Source of the DNA: Chachezhania sediminis
GTDB taxonomy: Bacteria > Pseudomonadota > Alphaproteobacteria > Rhodobacterales > Rhodobacteraceae
DNA: 64,000 nucleotides
Assembly (NCBI RefSeq): GCF_009765275.1
Contig: NZ_VOPH01000001.1
Location: 682,001-746,000 of the forward strand
Reading direction: 5' to 3'
Positions 25,756-34,789 of this stretch are shown here, piece after piece (the first letter of the stretch is position 1; every line of letters starts with the position of its first letter). The position numbers and the translations under genes are program-made. The notes beneath the pieces are model-generated. The model was given only the letters and a program-made list of their open reading frames with translations, ran no database searches and had not been told where the DNA came from.

Positions 25756-26438
25756 GAGGCCAGTTCCTTTCCATAGCGGGACAGGATCGACGATACGCTG
25801 TCCTGTTTTGGCTCAAGTTCGGCCCGACCGGCGACGGCGCCAAGGTGGTGGTCCATCAGCGACGTGGCGCGGCGCACGTCGCCGTCACGAATTGCCACGA
25901 TGATCTGCGAATGTTCGTCCACCGCGCATTCCGACGAATGGCTCTTGGCGTACATCGCCATGATCAGCGAACAGCGCAGCACGACCTCGGACACGTAGCG
26001 GGCCAGCACCGCATTGCCGGTCAGTTCGGCCATCAGGATGTGGAATTCGCCGGCCAGGCGAATCGAAACCGGTCCGTCCTTGCCCTTGACGCTCTGTTCG
26101 CTGCGCACATGCGCTTCGAGCTGATCATAGCCGCTGGACGGCATGCGCTCGACCAGCAGGCGGATCACTTCGACCTCAAGCGCGCGGCGCGCCTCGAAGA
26201 CATGCTTGGCCTCTTCCAGCGAGGGTTCGGCAACAAAGGCGCCCCTGTTCCGGCGGGTGACGACAAGCCCTTCGTTTTCCAGCCGCACCAGCGCATGACG
26301 CACGATGGTGCGGGACACGCCGAACTGTTCGCCCACCGTGTCCTCGGGCAGGCGCATGCCGGGTTTCAGGGCCTGTTCGATGATCGCGCGGCGCAGCAGT
26401 TGGTGGACCGCGTCTGTCAGGGTCGTCTTTTCAGTCAT
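25752..26438 (-). CDS. GntR-family transcriptional regulator (FCD subfamily)
   Basis: A 228-residue protein. A winged helix-turn-helix (residues 8-75, with MRLPEDTVGEQFGVSRTIVR) is followed by an all-helical FCD ligand domain. Probable metal or acid-binding residues lie in EFHILMAELTGN, HSSECAVDEH and HHLGAVA. ATG 26438 is chosen because family homology starts there; 40 further in-frame codons upstream run through the operator region. It faces the dpp-type catabolic operon and probably represses it and itself until the substrate or an intermediate is present. Confidence 0.88.
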   Translation of the reverse strand: MTEKTTLTDAVHQLLRRAIIEQALKPGMRLPEDTVGEQFGVSRTIVRHALVRLENEGLVVTRRNRGAFVAEPSLEEAKHVFEARRALEVEVIRLLVERMPSSGYDQLEAHVRSEQSVKGKDGPVSIRLAGEFHILMAELTGNAVLARYVSEVVLRCSLIMAMYAKSHSSECAVDEHSQIIVAIRDGDVRRATSLMDHHLGAVAGRAELEPKQDSVSSILSRYGKELAS

Positions 26439-26496
26439 GGTCGGTTCGCGTCCATTCTCAGTGCGAGGCGTATATCGCATACATCGAGATAGGTCA

Positions 26497-26559
26497 ATTG
26501 GATACAATTTACTTGCCACATGAAGATCAATCGGCAATGTATCTTGCATCGTATCCAAT
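26497..26559. promoter_or_regulatory. Paired operator-like motif ATTGGATACRAT in opposite orientations
   Basis: ATTGGATACAAT (26497-26508, plus) and ATTGGATACGAT (26548-26559, read on minus) differ at one position and lie between the divergent GntR and binding-protein genes. The motif itself has ATTG/CAAT symmetry. Two inverted near-identical sites suit binding of two GntR dimers. Confidence 0.6.
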
Positions 26560-26603
26560 CTGGGCGATTCCCGGAAACAATTCGCAAACAGGGACCAAAC
26601 AAC

Positions 26604-28181
26604 ATGACGATCCGCACGCTATTGCTTGCTTCCGCGGCACTTGCCGGCCTGTCCGGCGCCGCGGCGGCCGAGAATGTTCTGAAATGGGGCGCGAACCGCG
26701 ATATCGGGTCGCTCGACCCCTATTCCTACGGCGACAGCTTCACGATCAACGTGCTGAACCACGTCTACGAGGGGCTGGTCCGCTACAACGAGGACCTGCA
26801 GATCGAGCCCGCACTGGCGGAAAGCTGGGAAATCCTGGACGACAAGGTGACCTGGCGCTTCAAGCTGCGCGACGGCGTGACCTTCCACAACGGCAACCCC
26901 TTCACCGCCGACGATGTCGTGGCTTCGCTGCAGCGGGTCAGCCACGAGACCTCGCCGCTGAAGGGCAACCTGCCGGCCTATGTCTCGTCCGCGGTGGTCG
27001 ATGACCTGACCGTCGACATCACGTTGAACGGGACCTACCCTCTTTTACTTAACGACCTGACGAACATCCATATTTTCGACAAGGAATGGATGGTGGAGAA
27101 CGGCGCCGAACTGCCCACGGACATCGGTTCGGGCGTCGAGGGCTATGCCACCTACAATGCCAACGGCACCGGCCCCTTCATCGTGGAAAGCCGCCAGCCG
27201 GATGCGAAGACCGTCTTCGTGGTGAACCCCGATTGGTGGGACGAGCCGCAGCACAACCTTGACCGGATCGAGTTGACCCCGGTGACCTCGGCCGCGACCC
27301 GCGTGGCGGCGCTTCTGTCGGGCGAGATCAACTTCACCAACGATGCGCCGGTGCAGGATCTTCCGCGGCTCGACGCGGCACCGAATGTCGAAGTGCTGGA
27401 AGGTGTGGACCTGCGCACCGTGATGATCGGCTTCCCGTTCCGCGACACGCTGGTCTCGGGCGAGCCGAACCCGTTCAAGGAGAAGGCCGTGCGCGAGGCG
27501 CTGTACAAGGCGATCGACCTCGACCTGATCCACCAGCGTGTGATGCGCGGCAAATCCCGTATCGCGGGTGCGACCGTCGCGCCGCCGATCCCCGGCTACG
27601 TGGCCGAATTGGATACACTTCCAGGATACGATCCGGAGGCGTCCAAGGCGCTTCTGGCCGATGCCGGTGTACCGGAAGGGTTCGCGTTCGAGTTCAACTG
27701 CCTGTCGGACGGGTTGGTGAACGAGGAGCAGTTCTGCCAGGCGATCGCGTCGATGTGGTCGCGGATCGGGCTGGCGCCGAAGCTGGACGTGGCCCCGCGC
27801 GCGGTGCAGACGCCAAAGCGGACCAACGGCAAAACCGACGTCTACACCCTGGGCTGGGCGACGTTGCCGATGCTGGATGCCTATTCGCCGCTGCTGCAGA
27901 TCTTCCATACCAAGGAAGGGAATTCGGGCGTCTTCAACTGGGGCGGCTGGTCCTATCCCGAACTGGACGCGCTGATCCAGCAGGCCGGCCAGGAGCTGGA
28001 CGTGGACACGCGGCTGGGGCTGGAGACGCAGGCCCTGCAGATCGTCAAGGACGAGATGATCATGATCCCGCTGCACCAGCAGCCGATGGCCTGGGCTGTG
28101 ACGAACGAGGTGACCGAGATGCCGCTGTTCCCCGACAACAAGCCGCGGCTCTGGTTCGCGCAGGTTGGCGGCCAGGGCTGA
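26604..28181 (+). CDS. ABC transporter substrate-binding protein, dipeptide/oligopeptide (family 5) type
   Basis: A 525-residue periplasmic protein; the signal peptide is cut near SGAAAA. It has the family 5 binding-protein layout, with the DPYSYGDSFTINVLNHVYEGL block near the N-terminus and LAESWEILDDKVTWRFKLRDG just after. These proteins capture peptides but also nickel chelates, opines and other small nitrogenous compounds. It is the first gene of the operon, followed by tandem hairpins that may raise its mRNA level. ATG 26604 gives a correct signal peptide. Confidence 0.9.
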   Translation: MTIRTLLLASAALAGLSGAAAAENVLKWGANRDIGSLDPYSYGDSFTINVLNHVYEGLVRYNEDLQIEPALAESWEILDDKVTWRFKLRDGVTFHNGNPFTADDVVASLQRVSHETSPLKGNLPAYVSSAVVDDLTVDITLNGTYPLLLNDLTNIHIFDKEWMVENGAELPTDIGSGVEGYATYNANGTGPFIVESRQPDAKTVFVVNPDWWDEPQHNLDRIELTPVTSAATRVAALLSGEINFTNDAPVQDLPRLDAAPNVEVLEGVDLRTVMIGFPFRDTLVSGEPNPFKEKAVREALYKAIDLDLIHQRVMRGKSRIAGATVAPPIPGYVAELDTLPGYDPEASKALLADAGVPEGFAFEFNCLSDGLVNEEQFCQAIASMWSRIGLAPKLDVAPRAVQTPKRTNGKTDVYTLGWATLPMLDAYSPLLQIFHTKEGNSGVFNWGGWSYPELDALIQQAGQELDVDTRLGLETQALQIVKDEMIMIPLHQQPMAWAVTNEVTEMPLFPDNKPRLWFAQVGGQG

Positions 28182-28187
28182 GCGCTT

Positions 28188-28229
28188 CGGATCGCTGACG
28201 CGATCCGGCCCGTCGGGGGCTGTGCCCCC
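28188..28229 (+). terminator. Tandem hairpins after the binding-protein gene
   Basis: An 8-bp perfect stem (28188-28195 with 28200-28207, TGAC loop) and a 6-bp GC stem (28215-28220 with 28224-28229) lie 6-48 bp after the stop, without T-runs. The position suits differential expression of the binding protein over the permeases. Confidence 0.55.
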
Positions 28230-28312
28230 CGGCCAACTCAGACGCAAGTCAGCAAGGAAGACCTAGGGGCGGGCCACCCTGCCCCCGACCTTCGAGCCGG
28301 ATGGAGCCGGAT

Positions 28313-29305
28313 ATGACAGCCTTTCTCATCAAGCGCTTTGCCAATGCGGCCTTCGTGATGCTGGCGGTGGCGCTGCTGGCCTTCACGATCTTCCGGTTCT
28401 TCGGCGATCCGGTCGAAATGATGGTCAACGAACAGGCCACACAGGAAGACCGGGCCCAGCTGCGCGAACGGCTGGGGCTGAACGACGGGTTCGTGACCCA
28501 GTACACGCGGTTTGTCACCAAAGCCGCGCAGGGTGATTTCGGGATCTCCTACCGCAACCAGCAGGACGTGATGGTTCTGATCGGCGAACGTTTTCCCGCC
28601 ACCTTCGAACTGGTGCTGGTGGCCACGATCCTGTCGCTGGTCATCGGCATACCGCTGGGGGTGATCACCGCGGTCTACCGGGAAAGCCGGATGGCCAATG
28701 CATTACAGCTTGGGTCGATCGTGGGGGTATCGCTGCCTTCCTTCGTGGTGGGGATCATGCTCATCCTTGCGTTTTCGGTCAGCCTTGGCTGGCTGCCGGC
28801 CTTCGGGCGAGGCCAGACGGTGGATATCGGCTGGTGGTCGACCGGGCTGCTGACGCCCTCCGGGCGCGCGGCACTGGTGCTGCCGGCATTGTCGCTCTCG
28901 ACCTTCCAGATCACCCTGGTGATGCGGCTGGTGCGGGCCGAGATGCTGGAGACGCTGCGCACCGATTACGTGAAATTCGCCCGCGCCCGTGGCGTGCCGG
29001 CCCGTCGGGTGCACTGGGTCCATGCGCTGCGGAACTGTCTGATGCCGGTAATTACCCTGACCGGCATGCAGATCGGCAACCTCATCGCCTTTGCCCTGGT
29101 GACCGAAACCGTCTTTCAATGGCCGGGCATGGGCCTGCTGTTCATCCAGGCGGTGACCTTCGTCGATATCCCGGTGATGGCCGCCTACCTGATGCTCGTC
29201 TCGTTCATCTTCGTCGCACTCAACACGATCGTCGACGTCACCTATGCCTGGGTCGATCCGCGCCTGCGCGACGACACCGCCACAGCCGGAGGGGCCAATG
29301 GCTGA
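28313..29305 (+). CDS. Dpp/Opp-type ABC transporter permease (DppB-like)
   Basis: A 330-residue inner-membrane permease. It has six hydrophobic segments and the N-terminal LGLNDGFVTQYTRFV / GDFGISYRNQQ region typical of DppB-type subunits. The EAA coupling loop is YVKFARARGVPARRVHWVHA. ATG 28313 has GGAG in good position; an alternative start 12 bp earlier is possible. It overlaps the next permease gene by 8 bp. It forms the channel with the DppC-like protein. Confidence 0.92.
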   Translation: MTAFLIKRFANAAFVMLAVALLAFTIFRFFGDPVEMMVNEQATQEDRAQLRERLGLNDGFVTQYTRFVTKAAQGDFGISYRNQQDVMVLIGERFPATFELVLVATILSLVIGIPLGVITAVYRESRMANALQLGSIVGVSLPSFVVGIMLILAFSVSLGWLPAFGRGQTVDIGWWSTGLLTPSGRAALVLPALSLSTFQITLVMRLVRAEMLETLRTDYVKFARARGVPARRVHWVHALRNCLMPVITLTGMQIGNLIAFALVTETVFQWPGMGLLFIQAVTFVDIPVMAAYLMLVSFIFVALNTIVDVTYAWVDPRLRDDTATAGGANG

Positions 29306-30263
29306 TATCTCGCAGATGACGCAAGAGACGGATCCCGCCAAACCGACACTGCGCGCCCGACTGGAGGCGATGCAAGAGAGCGACCTGTGGTATTCGTTCC
29401 GGAGCCATCCCAGCGCGATCTTCGCGGCCTGCCTGCTGGCGCTGGTGGCGCTGACCGCGATCCTGGCGCCCGTGATCTCGCCGCAGGATCCCTATGACCT
29501 GGCCGCGCTGGAGCTGTGGAATGCCGAGATCCCGCCGATCTGGGAAGAAGGCGGCCAGTGGCCTTACCTGCTGGGGACCGACACGCAGGGCCGGGATATT
29601 CTGTCGGCCATCCTCTATGGCTCGCGCATTTCGCTGGTCATCGGCTTTGCTTCGGTCATCGTGGCGCTGGCCGTGGGGCTGAGCCTGGGGCTCATCGCCG
29701 GCTATTTCGGCGGTTGGGTCGACAACGTGATCATGCGGATGGGCGATGTGCTGCTGTCGATGCCCTTCATCCTGATCGCGATCCTGATTTCCGCCATGGC
29801 CACGGCCGCCCTGCCGACAGGTCTGAAGGACGTGCTGGCCGCGCCGATCCTGATCTTCGCCATCGCCGTGCCGTCCTGGGTGCAATATGCGCGCACCGTG
29901 CGGGCCTCGGCCATGGTCGAGCGCAAGAAGGAATACGTGCAGGCCGCGCGTCTGATCCGGGTGAAGGCCTGGCGGATCATGCTGCACCACATCCTGCCCA
30001 ACTGCCTGACCCCGATCATGGTGGCGGCGACGTTGAACTTCGGCCTCGCCATCCTGTCCGAGGCGACGCTGTCCTTCCTTGGTGTCGGCATGCCGCCCGA
30101 TCAGCCCAGCCTTGGCACCCTGATCCGGATCGGCAACCAGTACCTGTTTTCGGGCCTGTGGTGGATCGTTGTGTTTCCCGCCGTGCAGCTTTGCCTGATC
30201 GTGCTGTCGGTCAACATGATCGGCGACTGGCTTCGTGATGCCCTCAACCCCAAACTGAGATGA
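29298..30263 (+). CDS. Dpp/Opp-type ABC transporter permease (DppC-like)
   Basis: A 321-residue permease. The N-terminal cytoplasmic tail is followed by one helix, a periplasmic loop containing the family motif LLGTDTQGRDILSAILYGSR, and five more helices. The coupling loop is YVQAARLIRVKAWRIMLHHI. GGAGGGG precedes ATG 29298. Its stop overlaps the amidohydrolase start (ATGA), showing tight translational coupling of transport and catabolic genes. Confidence 0.92.
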   Translation: MADISQMTQETDPAKPTLRARLEAMQESDLWYSFRSHPSAIFAACLLALVALTAILAPVISPQDPYDLAALELWNAEIPPIWEEGGQWPYLLGTDTQGRDILSAILYGSRISLVIGFASVIVALAVGLSLGLIAGYFGGWVDNVIMRMGDVLLSMPFILIAILISAMATAALPTGLKDVLAAPILIFAIAVPSWVQYARTVRASAMVERKKEYVQAARLIRVKAWRIMLHHILPNCLTPIMVAATLNFGLAILSEATLSFLGVGMPPDQPSLGTLIRIGNQYLFSGLWWIVVFPAVQLCLIVLSVNMIGDWLRDALNPKLR

Positions 30264-31435
30264 CCATGACCATTCTGAAGAACGTCCGCCCGATGGGCGC
30301 CCCCGCCACCGACCTCTACATCAAAGACGGCCGTTTCGCCGCCGGCGGAGACGGAGAGGTCATCGACTGTGGTGGCCGCATCCTGATCCCGGGCCTGGTC
30401 GAGGCGCACACCCATCTCGACAAGTCGCTGTTGGGCCTGCCCTGGTATCGCAACGAGGTCGGGCCGCGCCTGATCGACAAGATCACGAACGAGCGCGAGG
30501 TGAAGGTCTCGCTGGGCCTCGACCCGCAAGTGCAGTCCGAGCGGCAGGCGATCCAGTCGATGGCCTATGGGACCACCCAGATCCGCAGCCATGTCGATGT
30601 CGACACCCATCACGGGCTGGCCGGGATCGAGGGCGTGATGGCCACGCGCGAGAAGCTGAAGGGCTATGTCGACATCGAGATCGTGGCCTTCCCCCAATCC
30701 TCGATGATGCCGCGCCCCGGCACGGTCGAGCTGATGGACGAGGCGCTGTCGATGGGCGCGGATATCGTGGGCGGGATCGACCCCTGCGGGATCGAACGCG
30801 ACCCCAAGGGGCACCTCGACGCCGTGTTCAGGCTAGCCGAGAAGCACGGCAAGCCGATCGACATCCACCTGCACGAGCGCGACGCGATGGGCGGGTTCTC
30901 GATGGAGGAGATCATCGCGCGGACCATCGCGCACGGCATGCAGGGCAAGGTGACGATCAGCCATGCCTTCTGCCTGGGCGCGCCGGACCGCGACTACGTC
31001 GCCGGCCTGCAGGAGCAGCTGGCCGAGAACCGCATCCACATCGCCACCACCGCCCCGGCCTCGGCCCCTGTCCCGCGCGTGAAGGAGCTGGCCGCGCTTG
31101 GCATCCTGACCTGCGGCGGCAATGACGGCATCCGCGATACCTGGGGCCCCTATGGAAACGGCGACATGCTGGAACGCGCAATGTTCATCGGCCTGCGCAA
31201 CAACCTGCGCCGGGATGACGAGGTCGAACTGGCGCTGGACATCTGCACCTATGGCGGCGCCAAGGTGATGGAAACCGAAGGCTATGGGCTCGACATCGGC
31301 TGCCAGGCCGATTGCGTGCTGGTCGAGGGCGAAACCCTGGCCGAGGCCGTGGCACTGCACGCCCCGCGCAAGCTGGTGATGAAGGGCGGCATGGTCGTCG
31401 CACGGGACGGCAAAGCCGTGATCGAGGCACCATGA
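30260..31435 (+). CDS. Cytosine deaminase-like amidohydrolase
   Basis: A 391-residue cytoplasmic metal-dependent hydrolase. All expected metal ligands of the cytosine deaminase branch are visible: HxH in EAHTHLDKS (near 50), His in IHLHERDAM, His in SHAFCLG and Asp in GGNDGIRDTW. It likely deaminates or hydrolyses a C-N bond in a ring or amide compound brought in by the ABC transporter. It is linked by ATGA overlaps to both neighbours. The exact substrate (pyrimidine, creatinine-like or other) is not deducible. Confidence 0.88.
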   Translation: MTMTILKNVRPMGAPATDLYIKDGRFAAGGDGEVIDCGGRILIPGLVEAHTHLDKSLLGLPWYRNEVGPRLIDKITNEREVKVSLGLDPQVQSERQAIQSMAYGTTQIRSHVDVDTHHGLAGIEGVMATREKLKGYVDIEIVAFPQSSMMPRPGTVELMDEALSMGADIVGGIDPCGIERDPKGHLDAVFRLAEKHGKPIDIHLHERDAMGGFSMEEIIARTIAHGMQGKVTISHAFCLGAPDRDYVAGLQEQLAENRIHIATTAPASAPVPRVKELAALGILTCGGNDGIRDTWGPYGNGDMLERAMFIGLRNNLRRDDEVELALDICTYGGAKVMETEGYGLDIGCQADCVLVEGETLAEAVALHAPRKLVMKGGMVVARDGKAVIEAP

Positions 31436-32856
31436 GCCGCACCGTCCTTTCCGCCCGCTGGGTGATCGGCCATCAGGACGGCGCCCACGTGATCTTCGAA
31501 AACGGCTGCGTCGTGATCGAGGGCACGCAGATCCTCCATGTCGGCCCCGCCTTCGAGGGCGAGGCCGAGCGGATCGACTATGGCGAGGCGATCCTGTCGC
31601 CCGGGTTCATCGACCTCGATGCGCTGTCGGATCTCGACACCACGATCCTGGGTTACGACAACGGCCCGGCCTGGAAGAAGGGCCGGGTCTGGCCGCAAAG
31701 CTACATCGACGCGGGTCCCTACGAGATGTACTCGGAGGAAGAGCTGGCGTTTCAGAAGCGTTTTGCCTTCGCCCAGCTGATACGCAACGGGATCACGACG
31801 GCGCTTCCCATCGCCTCTCTCTTCTACCGGGAATGGGGCGAAACGGTCACAGAATTCGACGCGGCGGCGAAAGCGGCCGACGAACTGGGCCTGCGCGCCT
31901 ACCTTGGCCCCGCCTACCGAACCGGCGGACAGGTGACGGACACCGCAGGCAACATTCGCGCGGTCTATGACGAAATGCGCGGGCTGCAGGGCCTTGAAGA
32001 CGCGGCCGCCTTCGCCCGGCGCATCGACGGTACGGCACAGGGCCGTATCCGCGCCATGTTCGCCCCCGACCGGATCGAAACCTGCACCGAGGCACTGCTG
32101 CAGCGGACCCATGCCATCGCCGCCGAGATGGGCGCGCCGGTACGACAGCATTCCTGCCAATCTCCGACCGAGATCCGTTTGGTGCAGGAGCAGCACGGCA
32201 CCACGCCGATCGACTGGCTCGACCGCATCGGCGCCATCGGCCCCAACTGGCTGCTGCCCCATGGCACCCATGCCTCGGACCGCGATTTCGCCCTGATGGC
32301 CCAGCACGGCGCGACGCTGGTGCATTGTCCGCTGGTCTCGGCCCGGCATGGCGGCCTGCTGCGCAGCTTCACCGCGGCCAGCGAACGGGGCATCAACATC
32401 GGTCTTGGCACCGATACCTGGCCGCCGGACATGATCCTGAACATGCAGGTCGGCATGATGACCGGCCGCATCGCCGAAAGCCAGGCCGCCCTGACCTGTG
32501 CCATGATGTTCGACGCCGCGACCCTTGGTGGCGCGCGGGCCCTGAACCGCACCGATATCGGCCGCCTCGCCCCTGGTGCCTGCGCCGACATCACCGTGAT
32601 CGACCTGTCGCGCACCCTGCAGACCCCCGACCCGATCCAGACGATCATGACCTCGACCTCAGGCCATGACGTGCGCGACGTCTGGATCGATGGTCGCCGG
32701 GTGATGCAGGACCGACAGATCCCCGGCATCGGCGACGCGGACTATACCCGGGCCCAACGGCAATTCGACGGCCTCGTCGCCAAGTACCCCGACCGCACTG
32801 CCGGGCATCCGCCGGTGTCCGAGATCTTTTCCCCCAGCTACCGGAAGGCCACATGA
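31432..32856 (+). CDS. Chlorohydrolase/TRZ-ATZ-like amidohydrolase without the N-terminal HxH motif
   Basis: A 474-residue amidohydrolase-superfamily protein. The usual PGFxDxHxH metal motif reads SPGFIDLDALSDLD, so both histidines are absent. Later ligands remain: His in VRQHSCQSP, His in LLPHGTHASD and Asp in GLGTDTWPPDM. The frame is intact, and the LGYDNGPAWKKGRVWPQSY region is well formed, which argues for a family with a different metal site or none rather than decay. ATG 31432 overlaps the upstream stop (ATGA) and its own stop overlaps the ATPase start. It probably acts next to the preceding deaminase. Confidence 0.8.
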   Translation: MSRTVLSARWVIGHQDGAHVIFENGCVVIEGTQILHVGPAFEGEAERIDYGEAILSPGFIDLDALSDLDTTILGYDNGPAWKKGRVWPQSYIDAGPYEMYSEEELAFQKRFAFAQLIRNGITTALPIASLFYREWGETVTEFDAAAKAADELGLRAYLGPAYRTGGQVTDTAGNIRAVYDEMRGLQGLEDAAAFARRIDGTAQGRIRAMFAPDRIETCTEALLQRTHAIAAEMGAPVRQHSCQSPTEIRLVQEQHGTTPIDWLDRIGAIGPNWLLPHGTHASDRDFALMAQHGATLVHCPLVSARHGGLLRSFTAASERGINIGLGTDTWPPDMILNMQVGMMTGRIAESQAALTCAMMFDAATLGGARALNRTDIGRLAPGACADITVIDLSRTLQTPDPIQTIMTSTSGHDVRDVWIDGRRVMQDRQIPGIGDADYTRAQRQFDGLVAKYPDRTAGHPPVSEIFSPSYRKAT

Positions 32857-33821
32857 CCGACACCGTCCTGGACGTCCGCGCCTTGCGCGTCGAATTCCCC
32901 ACCCGGCGCGGTGTCCTGACCGCAGTCGACGAAATCTCTCTGACCATCGGCAAGGGCGAAATTCTTGGGGTGGTCGGTGAATCCGGCGCCGGGAAGTCGA
33001 TGACCGGCATGGCCATCCTGGGCCTGCTGGAACCGCCCGGCCGCATCGCAGCGGGCGAGATCCGGCTTTCGGGCGACCGCATCGACAACCTGACCGAACA
33101 GCAGATGCAGACCATCCGCGGCCGCCGGATCGGTGCGATTTTCCAGGACCCGCTGACCTCGCTCAACCCGCTCTTCAAGGTCGGCGACCAGCTGGTCGAG
33201 ACGATCCGCCTGCATTCCTCCCTTACCCGCGCCCAGGCCCGCGCCCGTGCGCTGGACCTGATGCGCGAGGTCGGCATCCCGGCGGTCGAGGAACGCATCG
33301 ACAACTATCCTCACCAGTTTTCCGGCGGCATGCGCCAGCGCATCGTTATCGCGCTGGCGCTGTGTGCCGAACCCGAGCTGATCATCGCGGACGAGCCGAC
33401 CACGGCGCTTGACGTCTCGATCCAGGCCCAGATCACCGCGCTGCTGAAACGCCTGTGCCGCGACCGGGGCACCGCCGTCATGCTTGTCACCCACGACATG
33501 GGCGTCATCGCCGAAACAGCCGATCGCGTCGCCGTCATGTATGCCGGCCGCCTGGCCGAACTGGGCACGGTCGAGGACGTCGTCCGCCGTCCGCAACATC
33601 CCTATACCGCCGGGTTGATGGGCTCGATCCCCAGCCTGCGCCACGACGAATCCGAGCTGCAGATGATCCCCGGCTCGATGCCGCGCCTTGGCGCGATCCC
33701 CGCGGGCTGCGCATTCAACCCGCGCTGTACCCAGGCCGGGCCGAAATGCCGACGCGACATTCCCCGCACCGACGGCGCCGGCGCCGCCTGCTGGCTGGCC
33801 CTGACAGGAGAGACCGTATGA
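32853..33821 (+). CDS. Dpp/Opp-type ABC transporter ATPase (DppD-like)
   Basis: A 322-residue ATPase. Walker A is GESGAGKS, the signature is FSGGMRQR and Walker B is LIIADEPTTALD. The C-terminal oligopeptide-transporter extension has cysteines in GCAFNPRCTQAGPKC, a likely Fe-S or metal cluster site found in this family. It is coupled by ATGA overlaps on both sides. Confidence 0.93.
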   Translation: MTDTVLDVRALRVEFPTRRGVLTAVDEISLTIGKGEILGVVGESGAGKSMTGMAILGLLEPPGRIAAGEIRLSGDRIDNLTEQQMQTIRGRRIGAIFQDPLTSLNPLFKVGDQLVETIRLHSSLTRAQARARALDLMREVGIPAVEERIDNYPHQFSGGMRQRIVIALALCAEPELIIADEPTTALDVSIQAQITALLKRLCRDRGTAVMLVTHDMGVIAETADRVAVMYAGRLAELGTVEDVVRRPQHPYTAGLMGSIPSLRHDESELQMIPGSMPRLGAIPAGCAFNPRCTQAGPKCRRDIPRTDGAGAACWLALTGETV

Positions 33822-34789
33822 TCCGACCGATCCTTGAAGTGGATGCGCTGGAACGGCGCTTCGATGTCTCCGCCCCCTGGCTGAACCGGGTGCTGGAACG
33901 CAAGCCGCGCCGGACCCTGCGCGCGGTCGATGGCGTGGATTTCGACATCCCGCCCGGCCAGACCCTTGCGCTGGTCGGCGAAAGCGGCTGTGGCAAGTCC
34001 ACCATCGCCAAGCTGGTCACCGGGCTGCATCCGCCATCGGGCGGGGCGATCCGGTTCAACGGCGACCCCAGGAAGATGCAGATGATCTTCCAGGATCCCT
34101 ATGCCTCGCTCAATCCGCGCTGGCGCGTGGGCCGGATCGTGGCCGAGCCCCTGCGCACCCTGCATCCCGAAACGCCCGAGGCGCAGGTCACCGCCCGGGT
34201 CGAGGAGCTGCTGTGCACCGTCGGCCTGTCTGGCGCCGATGCAGCCAAGTATCCGCATGAATTCTCCGGCGGCCAGCGGCAGCGGATCTCGATCGCCCGC
34301 GCGCTGGCGGGCGAGCCCGAATTCCTGGTCTGCGACGAGCCGACCTCGGCGCTCGATGTATCGGTCCAGGCGCAGGTCCTGAACCTGATGAAGCGGCTCC
34401 AGCGCGAGATGGGGCTGACCTATCTCTTCATCAGCCATGACCTGTCGGTGGTCCGCCACATGGCCGATGTCATCGCGGTGATGTATCTGGGCCGCATCGT
34501 CGAGATCCAGCCGACCCGGGACCTGTTCGCCAACCCGCTGCACCCCTATACGCGGATGCTGCTCGACACGATCCCGGACCTGGAAAACCCCAGACGCGAC
34601 CGCGCGCCAATGGGTGGCGAGGTCCCCTCGCCCGTGTCGCCTCCGCCGGGCTGTTCCTTCCATCCACGCTGCCCGCTGGCCTTCGACCGCTGCAAGGCCG
34701 AACGCCCCGAGCGCAACCCCAGGATCCACGACCGCCGCGTGGCTTGCTTCGCCGCGACAGGCAACACGCTGGAGGCGGCCCATGTATGA
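33818..34789 (+). CDS. Dpp/Opp-type ABC transporter ATPase (DppF-like)
   Basis: A 323-residue ATPase. Walker A is GESGCGKS, the signature is FSGGQRQR and Walker B is LVCDEPTSALD. The C-terminal cysteine block is GCSFHPRCPLAFDRC. ATG 33818 overlaps the previous stop and has ACAGGAGAGACC upstream. It forms the heterodimeric ATPase with the DppD-like protein, and its end overlaps the deaminase gene by 8 bp. Confidence 0.93.
   Translation: MIRPILEVDALERRFDVSAPWLNRVLERKPRRTLRAVDGVDFDIPPGQTLALVGESGCGKSTIAKLVTGLHPPSGGAIRFNGDPRKMQMIFQDPYASLNPRWRVGRIVAEPLRTLHPETPEAQVTARVEELLCTVGLSGADAAKYPHEFSGGQRQRISIARALAGEPEFLVCDEPTSALDVSVQAQVLNLMKRLQREMGLTYLFISHDLSVVRHMADVIAVMYLGRIVEIQPTRDLFANPLHPYTRMLLDTIPDLENPRRDRAPMGGEVPSPVSPPPGCSFHPRCPLAFDRCKAERPERNPRIHDRRVACFAATGNTLEAAHV

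Noticed and set aside
27605-27616. A third copy of the ATTGGATAC box inside the dpp-type binding-protein gene
   Set aside because: The match is partial, lies in the middle of conserved coding sequence and is single; most likely a chance match.
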